This document shows positions 16,713 through 24,766 of a stretch of 64,000 nucleotides of DNA, piece by piece. Source of the DNA: Flavobacteriales bacterium. GTDB lineage: Bacteria > Bacteroidota > Bacteroidia > Flavobacteriales_F > PHOS-HE28. Location: NCBI GenBank assembly GCA_016700415.1, contig CP065018.1:2424001-2488000 (forward strand). The letters are read 5' to 3'. Both the position numbers and the translations under genes were made by a program. How positions within the stretch are numbered: the stretch's first letter is position 1; the number at the start of each line of letters is the position of its first letter. The notes beneath the pieces are model-generated. The model did not search any database. It worked only from the letters and a program-made list of their open reading frames with translations, and was not told the origin of the DNA.

Positions 16713-18143
16713 CTACACAGCGCTCAACCGGATCATGTTCGCCATGCCTTGTTCTGCGATGGGCATGCTGGCGATGTTCACCACGAGGTCGCCTTTTTGC
16801 ACGAGGGCCTTGCGGCGCAGGATGTGCTTGATGTCGGCGATGGTGTGGTCGGTGCTCACGGTCTTGTCGTAGTACTCGGCACGCACGCCCCACACGAGAT
16901 TGAGCATGTTGAGGATGCGCTTGTTGCTGGTGAAGGCGAAGATGTGCGCTTTGGGGCGCATGCTGCTGATCTTGAAAGCCGTGTAGCCGCTGTGGGTCAT
17001 GGTCACGATGGCCTTGATGTCGATGGCGGCGGCCATGCGCACGCTGGCGGTACAGATGGTGTCGGTCACCATCCGCTCGTGGTCGATCAGGTCGGGCTCC
17101 GCCACGTTGTACATGATCTCGCTCTTTTCCATTTCGAGCAGGATCTTGTTCATGGCCTTCACCACTTCCACGGGGTATTTGCCTACGCTGGTCTCCGCGC
17201 TGAGCATCACCGCGTCGGCATGGTCCAGCACGGCGTTGGCCACATCGTTCACTTCAGCGCGGGTGGGGGTGCTGCTGGTGATCATGCTCTCCATCATCTG
17301 CGTGGCCACGATCACCGGGCGGTGCTGTAGCAGGCAGCGGCGTATGATGTCCTTTTGCAGCAGCGGCACCTGTTCCATTGGCACCTCCACGCCGAGGTCG
17401 CCGCGGGCCACCATCAGCGCGTCCGACTCGCGGATGATATCGTCGATCTCCAGCATCGCCTCCGGCTTCTCGATCTTGGCGATCACGCGCGCCGTGCTGC
17501 CTTCTGCGTGTATCTGGTGCTTCAGCTCGATGATATCCCGTGCACTTCGCACGAAGCTGAGCCCTATCCAATCCACGCCCTGTGAGAGTGCGAAAGTGAG
17601 GTCCTCCCGGTCTTTTTCCGTGAGGCAGGGGAGGCTCACTTTCGTATTGGGCAGGTTGATCCCTTTGTTACTGCTGAGCATCCCGCCGTAGATCACCGTG
17701 GTGATCACCTTCTTCTTGCCGTCGGTGTGCTTGACCTGTAGGCGCAATTTGCCGTCGTCCAGCAGCACCATTTCGCCCACCTTGATGTCCTGCGGGAACT
17801 GCGCGTAGCTGGTGCTGACCAGGCCGGGTACGCCTTTCACAGGCTCAGTGGTGATCACCAGCTCCTCGCCTTCCTTTAGTTCGATGGGGCCGTCCGCCAT
17901 CTCGCCCACGCGCAACTTGGGTCCCTGTAGGTCCGCAAGGATCGCTGTCGTAAGCCCCAGCTCCTCATTCAGCGAGCGGATGGTGGCGATCACCTCCTCG
18001 TAGAATTCATAGCTGCCATGGCTGAAGTTCAGCCGGCAGACATCCAGGCCGTTGATCAACATTTCCCGGAGCACTTCACGATTCGAGCTGGCAGGGCCGA
18101 GAGTGGCCACGATCTTGGTCTTTGGATCCGGTGCAGAGGTCAT
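16713..18143 (-). CDS. pyk: Pyruvate kinase
   Basis: The last step of glycolysis, PEP + ADP to pyruvate + ATP. The 476-residue protein has the N-terminal TKIVATLGPASSNREVL, the substrate and metal motif CRLNFSHGSYEFYE, ILADLQGPKLRVGEM, the active-site segment ARVIAKIEKPEAMLEIDDII (catalytic Lys in IEKPE), MVARGDLGVEVP and ATQMMESMITSSTPTRAEVNDVANAV. It overlaps the upstream IPExxxVDY gene by 4 bases, a conserved arrangement with rnc in Bacteroidota. Confidence 0.96.
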   Translation of the reverse strand: MTSAPDPKTKIVATLGPASSNREVLREMLINGLDVCRLNFSHGSYEFYEEVIATIRSLNEELGLTTAILADLQGPKLRVGEMADGPIELKEGEELVITTEPVKGVPGLVSTSYAQFPQDIKVGEMVLLDDGKLRLQVKHTDGKKKVITTVIYGGMLSSNKGINLPNTKVSLPCLTEKDREDLTFALSQGVDWIGLSFVRSARDIIELKHQIHAEGSTARVIAKIEKPEAMLEIDDIIRESDALMVARGDLGVEVPMEQVPLLQKDIIRRCLLQHRPVIVATQMMESMITSSTPTRAEVNDVANAVLDHADAVMLSAETSVGKYPVEVVKAMNKILLEMEKSEIMYNVAEPDLIDHERMVTDTICTASVRMAAAIDIKAIVTMTHSGYTAFKISSMRPKAHIFAFTSNKRILNMLNLVWGVRAEYYDKTVSTDHTIADIKHILRRKALVQKGDLVVNIASMPIAEQGMANMIRLSAV

Positions 18144-18553
18144 TGCAAGAGCTTATAGGCGCCTTTGAGGCTTTTGATATCCAAGTGGAACGCCGTGAGC
18201 ACGAATTCCGCTTGCCTCACGCGCTCAAGTGCTTGAGCGGGCGAGAGCGTGCTTTCCCCGTCCACCACGAGGAAAAAGTCGGCTTGTCGTTGTTCATGCA
18301 CCAGAACACCCTCGGGGGCATGGTTGCTGATCAGCGTGATGTTGGCCTGGGTGGCCTCCTCGGTATGGTCGAAGGCAGAAAAGTAGGCGGGATGTTCCGG
18401 CCCTTCTTCCTCGATGTCCTTCTTCCGCCGGCCTAGATCGATGCCAAGGCTGTTGTTCAACGACCAACAGAGCCTGTAGTCGTTCACATGGCTGCTGATC
18501 GCGATGAGGAAGACATCGGGGTCCGGGTCGCTATCGAGCTTCAATTTGGCCAT
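18140..18553 (-). CDS. IPExxxVDY family protein
   Basis: This small Bacteroidota-specific protein (137 residues, start MAKLKLDSD at 18553) matches the family found between rnc and pyk. It begins with a beta-rich segment (FLIAISSHVNDYRLCWSLNNSLGIDLGR...) and ends LDIKSLKGAYKLL. The ADFFLVVDGE stretch fits the family's conserved strand. The function is unknown. Its stop overlaps the pyk start, suggesting a shared message. The assignment rests on gene order and general pattern more than on a single diagnostic motif. Confidence 0.72.
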   Translation of the reverse strand: MAKLKLDSDPDPDVFLIAISSHVNDYRLCWSLNNSLGIDLGRRKKDIEEEGPEHPAYFSAFDHTEEATQANITLISNHAPEGVLVHEQRQADFFLVVDGESTLSPAQALERVRQAEFVLTAFHLDIKSLKGAYKLLQ

Positions 18554-18649
18554 GTCATGGGAAGAACACGCAAAGGTAGAGCGGTGTGAGGCCCCTTCCA
18601 CATCATCGCCTGAGAGGATGGCGGAGGCTGACAGCTTCCGGGCAATATC

Positions 18650-19519
18650 CTATTCGTGCCCGCTTTCACTGCTCTGTTCTGGCGTTCGCCCGTTACGGCC
18701 ACCACCGCCTCTCCGGCCTCCCCTTCTTTCCCCGGAAAATTTGCGGGAGGTCCGCCGGGTGGTGCGGGCATCCCGTTCTTCATCATCGCCGCCGCTCCCC
18801 GTGGGGCGCAGCCTCAATTTCCGTGATGCGTCCCGAGCGGCCTCCTGCTCAGCTTTCTTCTTACTGTGCCCCTTTCCGGAGCCACAAGCCTTGCCATCCA
18901 CATGCACCTCCGCAGTGAACTGCTTGCCTCTGCCGCCCCGTTCATGCTCCTCCGTGAGGACGAATTCCACCTTCTTGCGCTTCTTCTGGCCCCATTCCAG
19001 CAAGCGGCTCTTGCTATCACGATCCTCTAACTCCACCGTCTTCAGGTCGAAATGGGCGGTGATCAAATTGATCACCGTGGTTTTCGTGCGCTCAAAGCCC
19101 TTGTCCAAGTATAGCGCACCGATCAAGGCCTCCATGGCGTTGCCCGGCACGGAGGTGTCCCTGCCGCTGCCGATCTTCACCTCCATCACCCGTTCGATCT
19201 CCACCTTTTTGGCAAGGATGCTGAGCTGATGCCGGCTCACCAGCTTGCTGCGCATGCGGGTAAGGAACCCTTCGCCCTTATCGGGATATGAGCGAAAAAG
19301 GTACTGCCCTACGATGGTGTCTAAAACAGTATCGCCGAGGAATTCCAAGCGCTCGTTGTCCGGCACGTCGGGCCGGTCCTCGGGCACGGCGCTGCGATGG
19401 CGTAGGGCCTGCCGGTAGAGGGGCAGGTTCTTTGGCGTAACGCCCAATGTCTTTCGGCACCAGGCGCGGATACGGCGCTCCTCGGGGGAGGCGGCTCGGC
19501 TGAAGAGTGCGGCGAACAA
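18650..19519 (-). CDS. rnc: Ribonuclease III with an arginine/glycine-rich C-terminal tail
   Basis: RNase III cleaves double-stranded RNA in rRNA and mRNA processing. The signature NERLEFLGDTVLDTIVGQYLF carries the catalytic acidic residues, and GNAMEALIGALYLDKGF holds the second set. The double-stranded RNA-binding domain follows (residues about 165-235, ending SKKKAEQEAARDASRKL). Unusually, about 50 extra residues follow, rich in R, G, S and E (ERRGGRRGGGGRNGR), probably disordered. The total of 289 residues is longer than the ~230-residue norm. The gene follows fabF and precedes the IPExxxVDY gene. Confidence 0.93.
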   Translation of the reverse strand: MFAALFSRAASPEERRIRAWCRKTLGVTPKNLPLYRQALRHRSAVPEDRPDVPDNERLEFLGDTVLDTIVGQYLFRSYPDKGEGFLTRMRSKLVSRHQLSILAKKVEIERVMEVKIGSGRDTSVPGNAMEALIGALYLDKGFERTKTTVINLITAHFDLKTVELEDRDSKSRLLEWGQKKRKKVEFVLTEEHERGGRGKQFTAEVHVDGKACGSGKGHSKKKAEQEAARDASRKLRLRPTGSGGDDEERDARTTRRTSRKFSGERRGGRRGGGGRNGRTPEQSSESGHE

Positions 19520-19524
19520 AAGCG

Positions 19525-20778
19525 TTAGCTGTACTTGCGGAAGATCACCGAAGTGTTGTGCCCGCCAAACCCGAAGGTGTTGCTCATGGCGGCGTTGACC
19601 GTGCGCTTCTGCGCCTTATTGAACGTGAAGTTCAACTTGGGGTCGATCTCGGGGTCGTCCGTGAAATGATTGATCGTGGGCGGCACCAGGTCCGTATGCA
19701 CCGCCATAATGCTCGCGATGGCCTCCACTGCCCCGGCAGCGCCGAGCAGGTGGCCGGTCATGCTCTTGGTGGCGCTGATGTTGAGGCGGTAGGCGTCCTC
19801 GCCAAAAAGGCGCTGGATAGCCTTCACCTCCTGCGGGTCGCCGATCGGCGTGCTGGTGCCGTGGGTATTGATGTGATCGATCTCTCCCGGCTTCATACCG
19901 GCGTCCTGCAATGCGTGCTTCATGCAGAGGTAAGCGCCAAGGCCCTCCGGGTGGGGTGCGGTGATGTGGTAGGCATCGCTGCTCATGCCGCCGCCCATCA
20001 CTTCGCAGTAGATCTTTGCGCCGCGCGCCTTGGCGTGCTCCAGCTCTTCGAGGATGAGAATGCCGCTTCCCTCGCCCAGCACGAAGCCGTCGCGGTCCTT
20101 ATCGTAGGGCCGGCTGGCGGTGGCGGGGTCGTCGTTGCGGGTGCTCATGGCGTGCATGGCGTTGAAGCCGCCCACCCCCGCCTCGTGGATCGAAGCCTCA
20201 CTACCTCCGGTGACCATGGCGTCCACGGTGCCTAGGCGGATGTAGTTGAAGGAGTCGATCAGGGCGTTGTTGGCGCTGGCGCAGGCGCTCACCGTCACAT
20301 AGCTCGGGCCGCACAACCTATGGCGTATGCTGATGAGGCCCGAGGAGCCGTCGGCGATCATTTTCGGGATGAAGAACGGGTTGAAACGCGGGGTGCCGTC
20401 GCCGCGACCGAAGTTGATGCACTCCTCCTGGAAGGTGAGCAGACCACCGATGCCGGAGCCGAGGATCACGCCCATGCGCTCCCGCTCCTGATCGGTCCCC
20501 AGCACCAGCCCGCTGTCCTTCATGGCCTCGTCGCTGGCGGCCACGGCGAACTGGGAGAAGGGGTCCATCTTACGGGCCTCCTTCCGGTCCATGAACTCCG
20601 TGGGGTCAAAGCCTTTGACCTCGCAGGCGAACTGCGTCTTGAACTTGGACGCATCGAAATTCGTGATGGGCGCAGCTCCGCTCGTGCCCTTCACCAGCGC
20701 GTCCCAATACGCCTGGAGCGTATTTCCGAGCGGGGTGAGGGCGCCCAGACCGGTGACAACCACTCGTCTGAGCTGCAT
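19525..20778 (-). CDS. fabF: Beta-ketoacyl-ACP synthase II
   Basis: FabF elongates acyl-ACP with malonyl-ACP in fatty-acid synthesis. The 417-residue length is typical. Seen are RRVVVTGLGALTPLG, the active-site cysteine in TVSACASANNALIDS (about residue 167), HGTSTPIGDPQE and KSMTGHLLGAAGAVEA with the two catalytic histidines, and FGFGGHNTSVIF at the C-terminus. It is 9 bp downstream of acpP and directly upstream of rnc, the standard acpP-fabF-rnc cluster. Confidence 0.96.
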   Translation of the reverse strand: MQLRRVVVTGLGALTPLGNTLQAYWDALVKGTSGAAPITNFDASKFKTQFACEVKGFDPTEFMDRKEARKMDPFSQFAVAASDEAMKDSGLVLGTDQERERMGVILGSGIGGLLTFQEECINFGRGDGTPRFNPFFIPKMIADGSSGLISIRHRLCGPSYVTVSACASANNALIDSFNYIRLGTVDAMVTGGSEASIHEAGVGGFNAMHAMSTRNDDPATASRPYDKDRDGFVLGEGSGILILEELEHAKARGAKIYCEVMGGGMSSDAYHITAPHPEGLGAYLCMKHALQDAGMKPGEIDHINTHGTSTPIGDPQEVKAIQRLFGEDAYRLNISATKSMTGHLLGAAGAVEAIASIMAVHTDLVPPTINHFTDDPEIDPKLNFTFNKAQKRTVNAAMSNTFGFGGHNTSVIFRKYS

Positions 20779-20787
20779 CCGTCAAGG

Positions 20788-21024
20788 TTACTTCGCGTTC
20801 TTCTCCACGTAGTCCACAGCTTGGCCTACGGTTTGGATCTTCTCGGCCTGATCGTCAGGGATGGCGATGTTGAATTCCTTCTCGAACTCCATGATGAGCT
20901 CGACAGTATCCAAGCTGTCGGCGCCAAGGTCGTTGGTGAAGCTCGCCTCGGGTGTGACCTCGCCCTGGTCTACCCCGAGCTTATCCACGATGATGGCGAT
21001 GACCCTTGACTTGATATCGGACAT
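20788..21024 (-). CDS. acpP: Acyl carrier protein
   Basis: The 78-residue product carries growing acyl chains on a phosphopantetheine arm attached to Ser37 in GADSLDTVELIMEFE. The sequence is acidic and four-helical, as usual. The start at 21024 (MSDIKSRVIAIIVDKL) gives the standard length. It is followed by fabF and rnc. Confidence 0.96.
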   Translation of the reverse strand: MSDIKSRVIAIIVDKLGVDQGEVTPEASFTNDLGADSLDTVELIMEFEKEFNIAIPDDQAEKIQTVGQAVDYVEKNAK

Positions 21025-21089
21025 ATCCGTTTGTTGTTGGTTGAACAGGGTGCAAAGGAAAGATATTTTCGACACCTGCGACGAAACGG

Positions 21090-21761
21090 CTATTTGAATG
21101 GCACCAGGACCTCATTCAAAGGCTTGCGGGAAAGGGCGGGTACCCGGCACCCCTCGGCCGGAAATCCCATGGGGATCAAGAGGAAAGGTCGTTCGTTGGC
21201 CGGGCGGCCCAAGAGTGTCGATAAAAAATTCATGGGGCTGGGGGTATGGGTGAGCGTGGCCAGGCCGGCGTGGTGCGCGGCGGCCAGCAGCAGGCCCGTG
21301 GCGATGCCCACGCTCTCGCTCACGTAGTAATTGGGGTGTTTATGGCCACCCTCCTCCACCTCGAAGACGCGCTTGAAGACCACAACCAACCAAGGCGCCG
21401 TCTCCAAAAACGGCTTCTTCCAGTCGGTACCGAACACGGCCAGGTCGCGGAGCCATTCCTCGCTCATGCGCCCGTCATAATTGATGCGCTCTTCCTCTTC
21501 CGCGGCCTCGCGGATCTGCTTCTTTTTTCCGGGATCGCCCACCACACAGAAGGTCCACGGTTGCTTGTGCGCGCCGCTGGGTGCCGAACTGGCGGCGCGG
21601 ACCACCTCCTCCAACACCGCATAAGGCACAGGGTCCGGGCTGAATTGGCGCACGGTGCGCCGTCGGTCCATTTCGGCATGGAAGGCCTTGGCGCGCAACA
21701 GCATTTCGCCGACATCACGTCGTTTGAATTCTAAAGGGATCTGATCAATATTGTTCTTCAT
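21090..21761 (-). CDS. Nitroreductase family protein (iodotyrosine-deiodinase/BluB-like branch)
   Basis: This FMN-dependent oxidoreductase has 223 residues (start MKNNIDQIPLEF at 21761). The FMN-phosphate motif RRRTVRQFS, the APSGAHKQPWTFCVV loop and the C-terminal SVGIATGLLLAAAHHAGLATLTHTPSPMNFL match the nitroreductase superfamily. The length and the acidic lid EEERINYDGRMSEEWLRDL fit the branch near iodotyrosine deiodinase. Physiological substrate unknown. It is divergent from purN, with only 29 bp between the starts. Confidence 0.85.
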   Translation of the reverse strand: MKNNIDQIPLEFKRRDVGEMLLRAKAFHAEMDRRRTVRQFSPDPVPYAVLEEVVRAASSAPSGAHKQPWTFCVVGDPGKKKQIREAAEEEERINYDGRMSEEWLRDLAVFGTDWKKPFLETAPWLVVVFKRVFEVEEGGHKHPNYYVSESVGIATGLLLAAAHHAGLATLTHTPSPMNFLSTLLGRPANERPFLLIPMGFPAEGCRVPALSRKPLNEVLVPFK

Positions 21762-21790
21762 CTTGAAGCCGAAGGTCGCAACTTCGCGCC

Positions 21791-22375
21791 ATGGTACGCA
21801 TCGCCATCCTCGCATCCGGTTCCGGAACCAACGCGCAACAGCTGATGGGGCACTTCCAAGGCCACGCAACTGCGGAAGTGGTCTTGATCTGTAGTGACAA
21901 GCCCCGTGCGGGCGTGGCGCAGCGCGCTTGGGACATGGGCGTGCCGTGTTACCTCTTTAACGGCGCGGCTTTGAAGGACGGCACGTTGCTGCACGAACTG
22001 GAAGCCTATCGCATCGACCTGGTCGTACTGGCCGGTTTTATGCGCTTGATCCCGGTCGAAATGGTCCTCGCCTTCCCGGACCGGATCACCAACATCCATC
22101 CCGCGTTGCTTCCGAAGTACGGCGGCAAGGGCATGTTCGGAGAGCATGTCCATAAGGCCGTGCTGGCCGCCGGAGAGAAAGAGAGCGGCATCACCATCCA
22201 CTTGGTGAATGAAAGGTACGATGAGGGCCAAGTGCTCTTTCAAGCTGCCTGTCCGGTGCTTCCAGAAGATGATGCTGATGCACTTGCCGCACGGATCCAT
22301 GCTATGGAACATGCGCATTATCCTGCGGTGGTGGAGGGTATTGTGAACAGCATCCGCGACAAGACGGTGGAATAA
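21791..22375 (+). CDS. purN: Phosphoribosylglycinamide formyltransferase
   Basis: PurN transfers a formyl group from 10-formyl-THF to GAR in purine synthesis. The nucleotide-binding start is RIAILASGSGTNAQQL, the catalytic segment is NIHPALLPKYGGKGMFG (Asn and His of the active site), and GITIHLVNERYDEGQVLFQ contains the second catalytic region with the aspartate. The length of 194 residues is normal. Confidence 0.95.
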   Translation: MVRIAILASGSGTNAQQLMGHFQGHATAEVVLICSDKPRAGVAQRAWDMGVPCYLFNGAALKDGTLLHELEAYRIDLVVLAGFMRLIPVEMVLAFPDRITNIHPALLPKYGGKGMFGEHVHKAVLAAGEKESGITIHLVNERYDEGQVLFQAACPVLPEDDADALAARIHAMEHAHYPAVVEGIVNSIRDKTVE

Positions 22376-22426
22376 TTCCAAGGACTTGTGGGTCTGCATC
22401 CAGACCTTCCCCCCGAACTTCGCCCC

Positions 22427-23023
22427 ATGGAAATAACCCACGTGCTCAAAGCGTTCCTCGTGCTCTTCGCGGTGATCGACATCATCGGCGGCATCCCGGT
22501 GATCCTGCAGGTGCGGGAGAAGGCGGGTAAGATCTACCCGGCGCGGGCCACCATCGTCAGCGGCAGCATTATGATCGTGTTCCTCTATCTGGGGGAGACC
22601 ATCCTGTCCTTCCTCGGCATCGACGTGAACTCGTTCGCCGTGGCCGGCTCCCTGGTGTTGTTCTTCATCGCGCTGGAAATGACCTTGGGCATCCGCCTGT
22701 TCAAGGAGGACACCTCAGCCCCGGGATTGAGCGAAGACCCCAAGGTCTACAGCATCGTTCCTTTGGCCTTTCCGGTGATCGCCGGTTCAGGGACCATCAC
22801 CACCGTGCTTTCACTGCGCGCGGAATTCACCCGCCCGGAGATCCTGGTGGCGATCATCCTGAACATGGTCGTGGTGGTGACCGTGCTGCTGCTCACCAAT
22901 CGCATCGAGCGCATGCTCGGGCGCGTAGGCCTCATTGTCCTGCGCAAGGCCTTCGGCGTGATCCTCCTGGCCATCAGCGTAAAGCTTTTCGCGGGGAACA
23001 TCACGTACCTCTTCCCGGGTTGA
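22427..23023 (+). CDS. MarC family integral membrane protein
   Basis: The 198-residue protein (start MEITHVLKAFLVLF) has six hydrophobic segments and the MarC-family motifs DIIGGIPVIL near the N-terminus, FLGIDVNSFAVAGSLVLFFIALEM and PLAFPVIAGSGTITTVL. MarC (UPF0056) proteins are inner-membrane proteins of uncertain role; early links to antibiotic resistance were not upheld. It follows purN on the same strand by 51 bp. Confidence 0.88.
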   Translation: MEITHVLKAFLVLFAVIDIIGGIPVILQVREKAGKIYPARATIVSGSIMIVFLYLGETILSFLGIDVNSFAVAGSLVLFFIALEMTLGIRLFKEDTSAPGLSEDPKVYSIVPLAFPVIAGSGTITTVLSLRAEFTRPEILVAIILNMVVVVTVLLLTNRIERMLGRVGLIVLRKAFGVILLAISVKLFAGNITYLFPG

Positions 23024-23041
23024 ACCGCTGCTTTTTTGAAC

Positions 23042-23068
23042 CGCAACGCACGCAACGAACGCAACGTG
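23042..23068. repeat. Tandem 9-bp repeat CGCAACGnn (3 copies), left of the GxxExxY gene
   Basis: CGCAACGCA, CGCAACGAA and CGCAACGTG follow each other directly. The unit is the reverse complement of the CGTTGCG core repeated on the other side of the GxxExxY gene and at 8501-8536. Confidence 0.8.
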
Positions 23069-23121
23069 AAAAGGCTTGAATTGAACCGTTGCTGACGCAA
23101 CCCGATCGAACCATTAACGAG

Positions 23122-23505
23122 ATGACGGAGAATGAACTGGCCGAGGTTGCGGTAGAGGCTGCGTTCCGCGTGCATAGGGAGGTAGGTCCCGGTTTGCTGG
23201 AGCATGCGTATGTGAAATGTATGCACCACGAGTTGCTTGAAATGGGTATTGCGACAAAGCTGGAACATTCCGTTCCGCTAGTGTACAAAGGGGCGAACAT
23301 GGGCGCGGGCTACCGCTTGGACCTATGGCTTGAGGACAAGTTGATCATCGAAGCCAAGACTGTCGAGACGACCCTGCCGATCCACCAGGCACAACTGATG
23401 GCCTATCTGAAACTCACGGGCAATAAGCTGGGCCTGCTGATGAACTTCAACGTCAAGCTGATGAAGAACGGGATCGAACGCTGGGCGAACGGGATGCCCG
23501 AATAG
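23122..23505 (+). CDS. GxxExxY family protein
   Basis: This 127-residue protein starts MTENELAEVAVEAAF and carries the family-naming motif in VGPGLLEHAYVKCM (GLLEHAY). It also has LDLWLEDKLIIEAKTVETTL, which matches the PD-(D/E)xK nuclease-like core (D...ExK) of the family. GxxExxY proteins are widespread in environmental bacteria; no biochemical role is known to me. A TTG at 23089 would extend the start into the repeat-adjacent DNA; ATG at 23122 is chosen. The gene is flanked by CGCAACG repeats on the left and CGTTGCG repeats on the right, which may mark it as a small mobile unit. Confidence 0.85.
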   Translation: MTENELAEVAVEAAFRVHREVGPGLLEHAYVKCMHHELLEMGIATKLEHSVPLVYKGANMGAGYRLDLWLEDKLIIEAKTVETTLPIHQAQLMAYLKLTGNKLGLLMNFNVKLMKNGIERWANGMPE

Positions 23506-23535
23506 TTTTGCCTCGCATTTCGTCGCCGTCCACAC

Positions 23536-23711
23536 TCTTGCATTCCGTTGCGGTAAACCGTTGCGTCCTTTGCGAGCGTTGCGGTAAACCTTTGCATTCC
23601 GTTGCGAGCGTTGCGAGCGTTGCGGTAAACCTTTGCATTCCGTCTCGCTCGTCGCGAACGTTGCGGCAAACCCCCTGCATTCCGTTGCGCCCGTTGCGAG
23701 CCTATCGGTTA
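23536..23711. repeat. Nested tandem repeat array (CGTTGCGnn units in a ~41-bp higher-order unit)
   Basis: Between the GxxExxY gene and rnhA, the 23-bp unit CGTTGCGGTAAACCTTTGCA(TTC) alternates with pairs of 9-mers such as CGTTGCGAG, giving a degenerate higher-order period of about 41 bp repeated about four times. It fills nearly the whole spacer. Units are adjoining and degenerate with no spacers of constant length, so this is not a CRISPR array. Confidence 0.8.
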
Positions 23712-23718
23712 ACCTAGC

Positions 23719-24201
23719 ATGAAGATCATCATCCATACCGACGGCGCGGCCAGCGGCAACCCCGGTCCCGGCGGTTTCGGCGCTGTGCTGGAGGCTGGCA
23801 ACCATCGCAAAGAACTTTGGGGCGGATTCCGGCGCACCACCAACAACCGCATGGAGCTGCTCGCGGTGATCGCGGCCTTGGAGGCCCTGAAGGGCGAAGG
23901 GCATGAGGTCACCATTGTGAGCGATAGCAAATACGTGGTGGATTCCGTGGAGAAGGGCTGGGTGTTCGGCTGGGAGAAGAAGGGGTTCGCGAAAAAGAAA
24001 AACCCGGACCTGTGGAAGCGGTTTCTCAAGGTGTACCCCAAGAACAAGGTGCGGTTCCAGTGGATCAAAGGCCATGCAGGGCATCCGCTGAACGAGCTGT
24101 GCGACCGCTTGGCGGTAGCTGCACGTGAGCAGCACGGACTGCCAGCTGATGAGGCATTCGAGCGGTCAGAGGGAACAGGCAAGGATATATTCGCCCCGTG
24201 A
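23719..24201 (+). CDS. rnhA: Ribonuclease HI
   Basis: RNase HI removes RNA from RNA-DNA hybrids. The 160-residue sequence has the catalytic acidic residues Asp8 (IIIHTDGAASGNPGPGG), Glu46 (NNRMELLAVIAAL), Asp69 (IVSDSKYVVDSV) and an Asp in NELCDRLAV, plus the substrate-handle region GWEKKGFAKKKNPDLWKRF. IKGHAGHPLNE carries the flexible-loop histidine. A repeat array lies directly upstream. Confidence 0.95.
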   Translation: MKIIIHTDGAASGNPGPGGFGAVLEAGNHRKELWGGFRRTTNNRMELLAVIAALEALKGEGHEVTIVSDSKYVVDSVEKGWVFGWEKKGFAKKKNPDLWKRFLKVYPKNKVRFQWIKGHAGHPLNELCDRLAVAAREQHGLPADEAFERSEGTGKDIFAP

Positions 24202-24250
24202 TCGGACATGGAATGAACCTTGTCCGCCCGGAATTGTTCAAGCTAAGTTC

Positions 24251-24766
24251 ATGTGTGCAAAACGCTACGCCACGGTCAATTCAGTCGCCAAGCCATTGGA
24301 GCTTGAGCGAGCCACACCAAGTGCACCTTGGACACTTACCGGCGAGCAGGCCCCGGACCTTACCCAGACCGGTCCCGGTATGTTCAGCGTGGTGTACAAG
24401 GGGCGTTCGCACAGCGTATTGGTGTTGAAGCAGGACCAGGACACCGGCACGGTGCGGATGCGCATCGGCGCCCATTGCCATACGGTACGCTTGGAAGATG
24501 ACCGGTCCCGGCTGATGCAACTACTGGGCATCGACCGGAGCGCGCGTGCGATGGTGCGCGAATTGAAAGCCCCCATGCCCGGCTTAGTGCTGAAGATGCT
24601 GGTGAAAGAGGGCGATACGGTGAAGAAGAACGACCCCTTGCTGGTGCTGGAGGCCATGAAGATGGAGAACGTGATCAAGAGCGCCGGGGATGCCGTCGTC
24701 AAAAAGATACACGCCGTGGAGCGCACCGCCGTGGAAAAGGGACAGATCCTGCTCAGCTTTGAATGA
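24251..24766 (+). CDS. Biotin/lipoyl-attachment (biotin carboxyl carrier) protein
   Basis: This 171-residue protein ends in a biotinyl domain with the modification site EAMKMENVIK. The preceding APMPGLVLKMLVKEGDTVKKNDPLLVL is the standard half-barrel, and the end AVEKGQILLSFE completes it. The N-terminal 90 residues are a separate small domain as found in Bacteroidota carriers that serve acyl-CoA carboxylases. Partner carboxylase subunits are not in the window. Its last four bases overlap the start of the following lipoprotein gene. Confidence 0.88.
   Translation: MCAKRYATVNSVAKPLELERATPSAPWTLTGEQAPDLTQTGPGMFSVVYKGRSHSVLVLKQDQDTGTVRMRIGAHCHTVRLEDDRSRLMQLLGIDRSARAMVRELKAPMPGLVLKMLVKEGDTVKKNDPLLVLEAMKMENVIKSAGDAVVKKIHAVERTAVEKGQILLSFE

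Noticed and set aside
23508..23717. Repeat array resembling a CRISPR
   Set aside because: Repeat units adjoin or vary in spacing, there are no unique spacers of constant length, and no cas genes are near.
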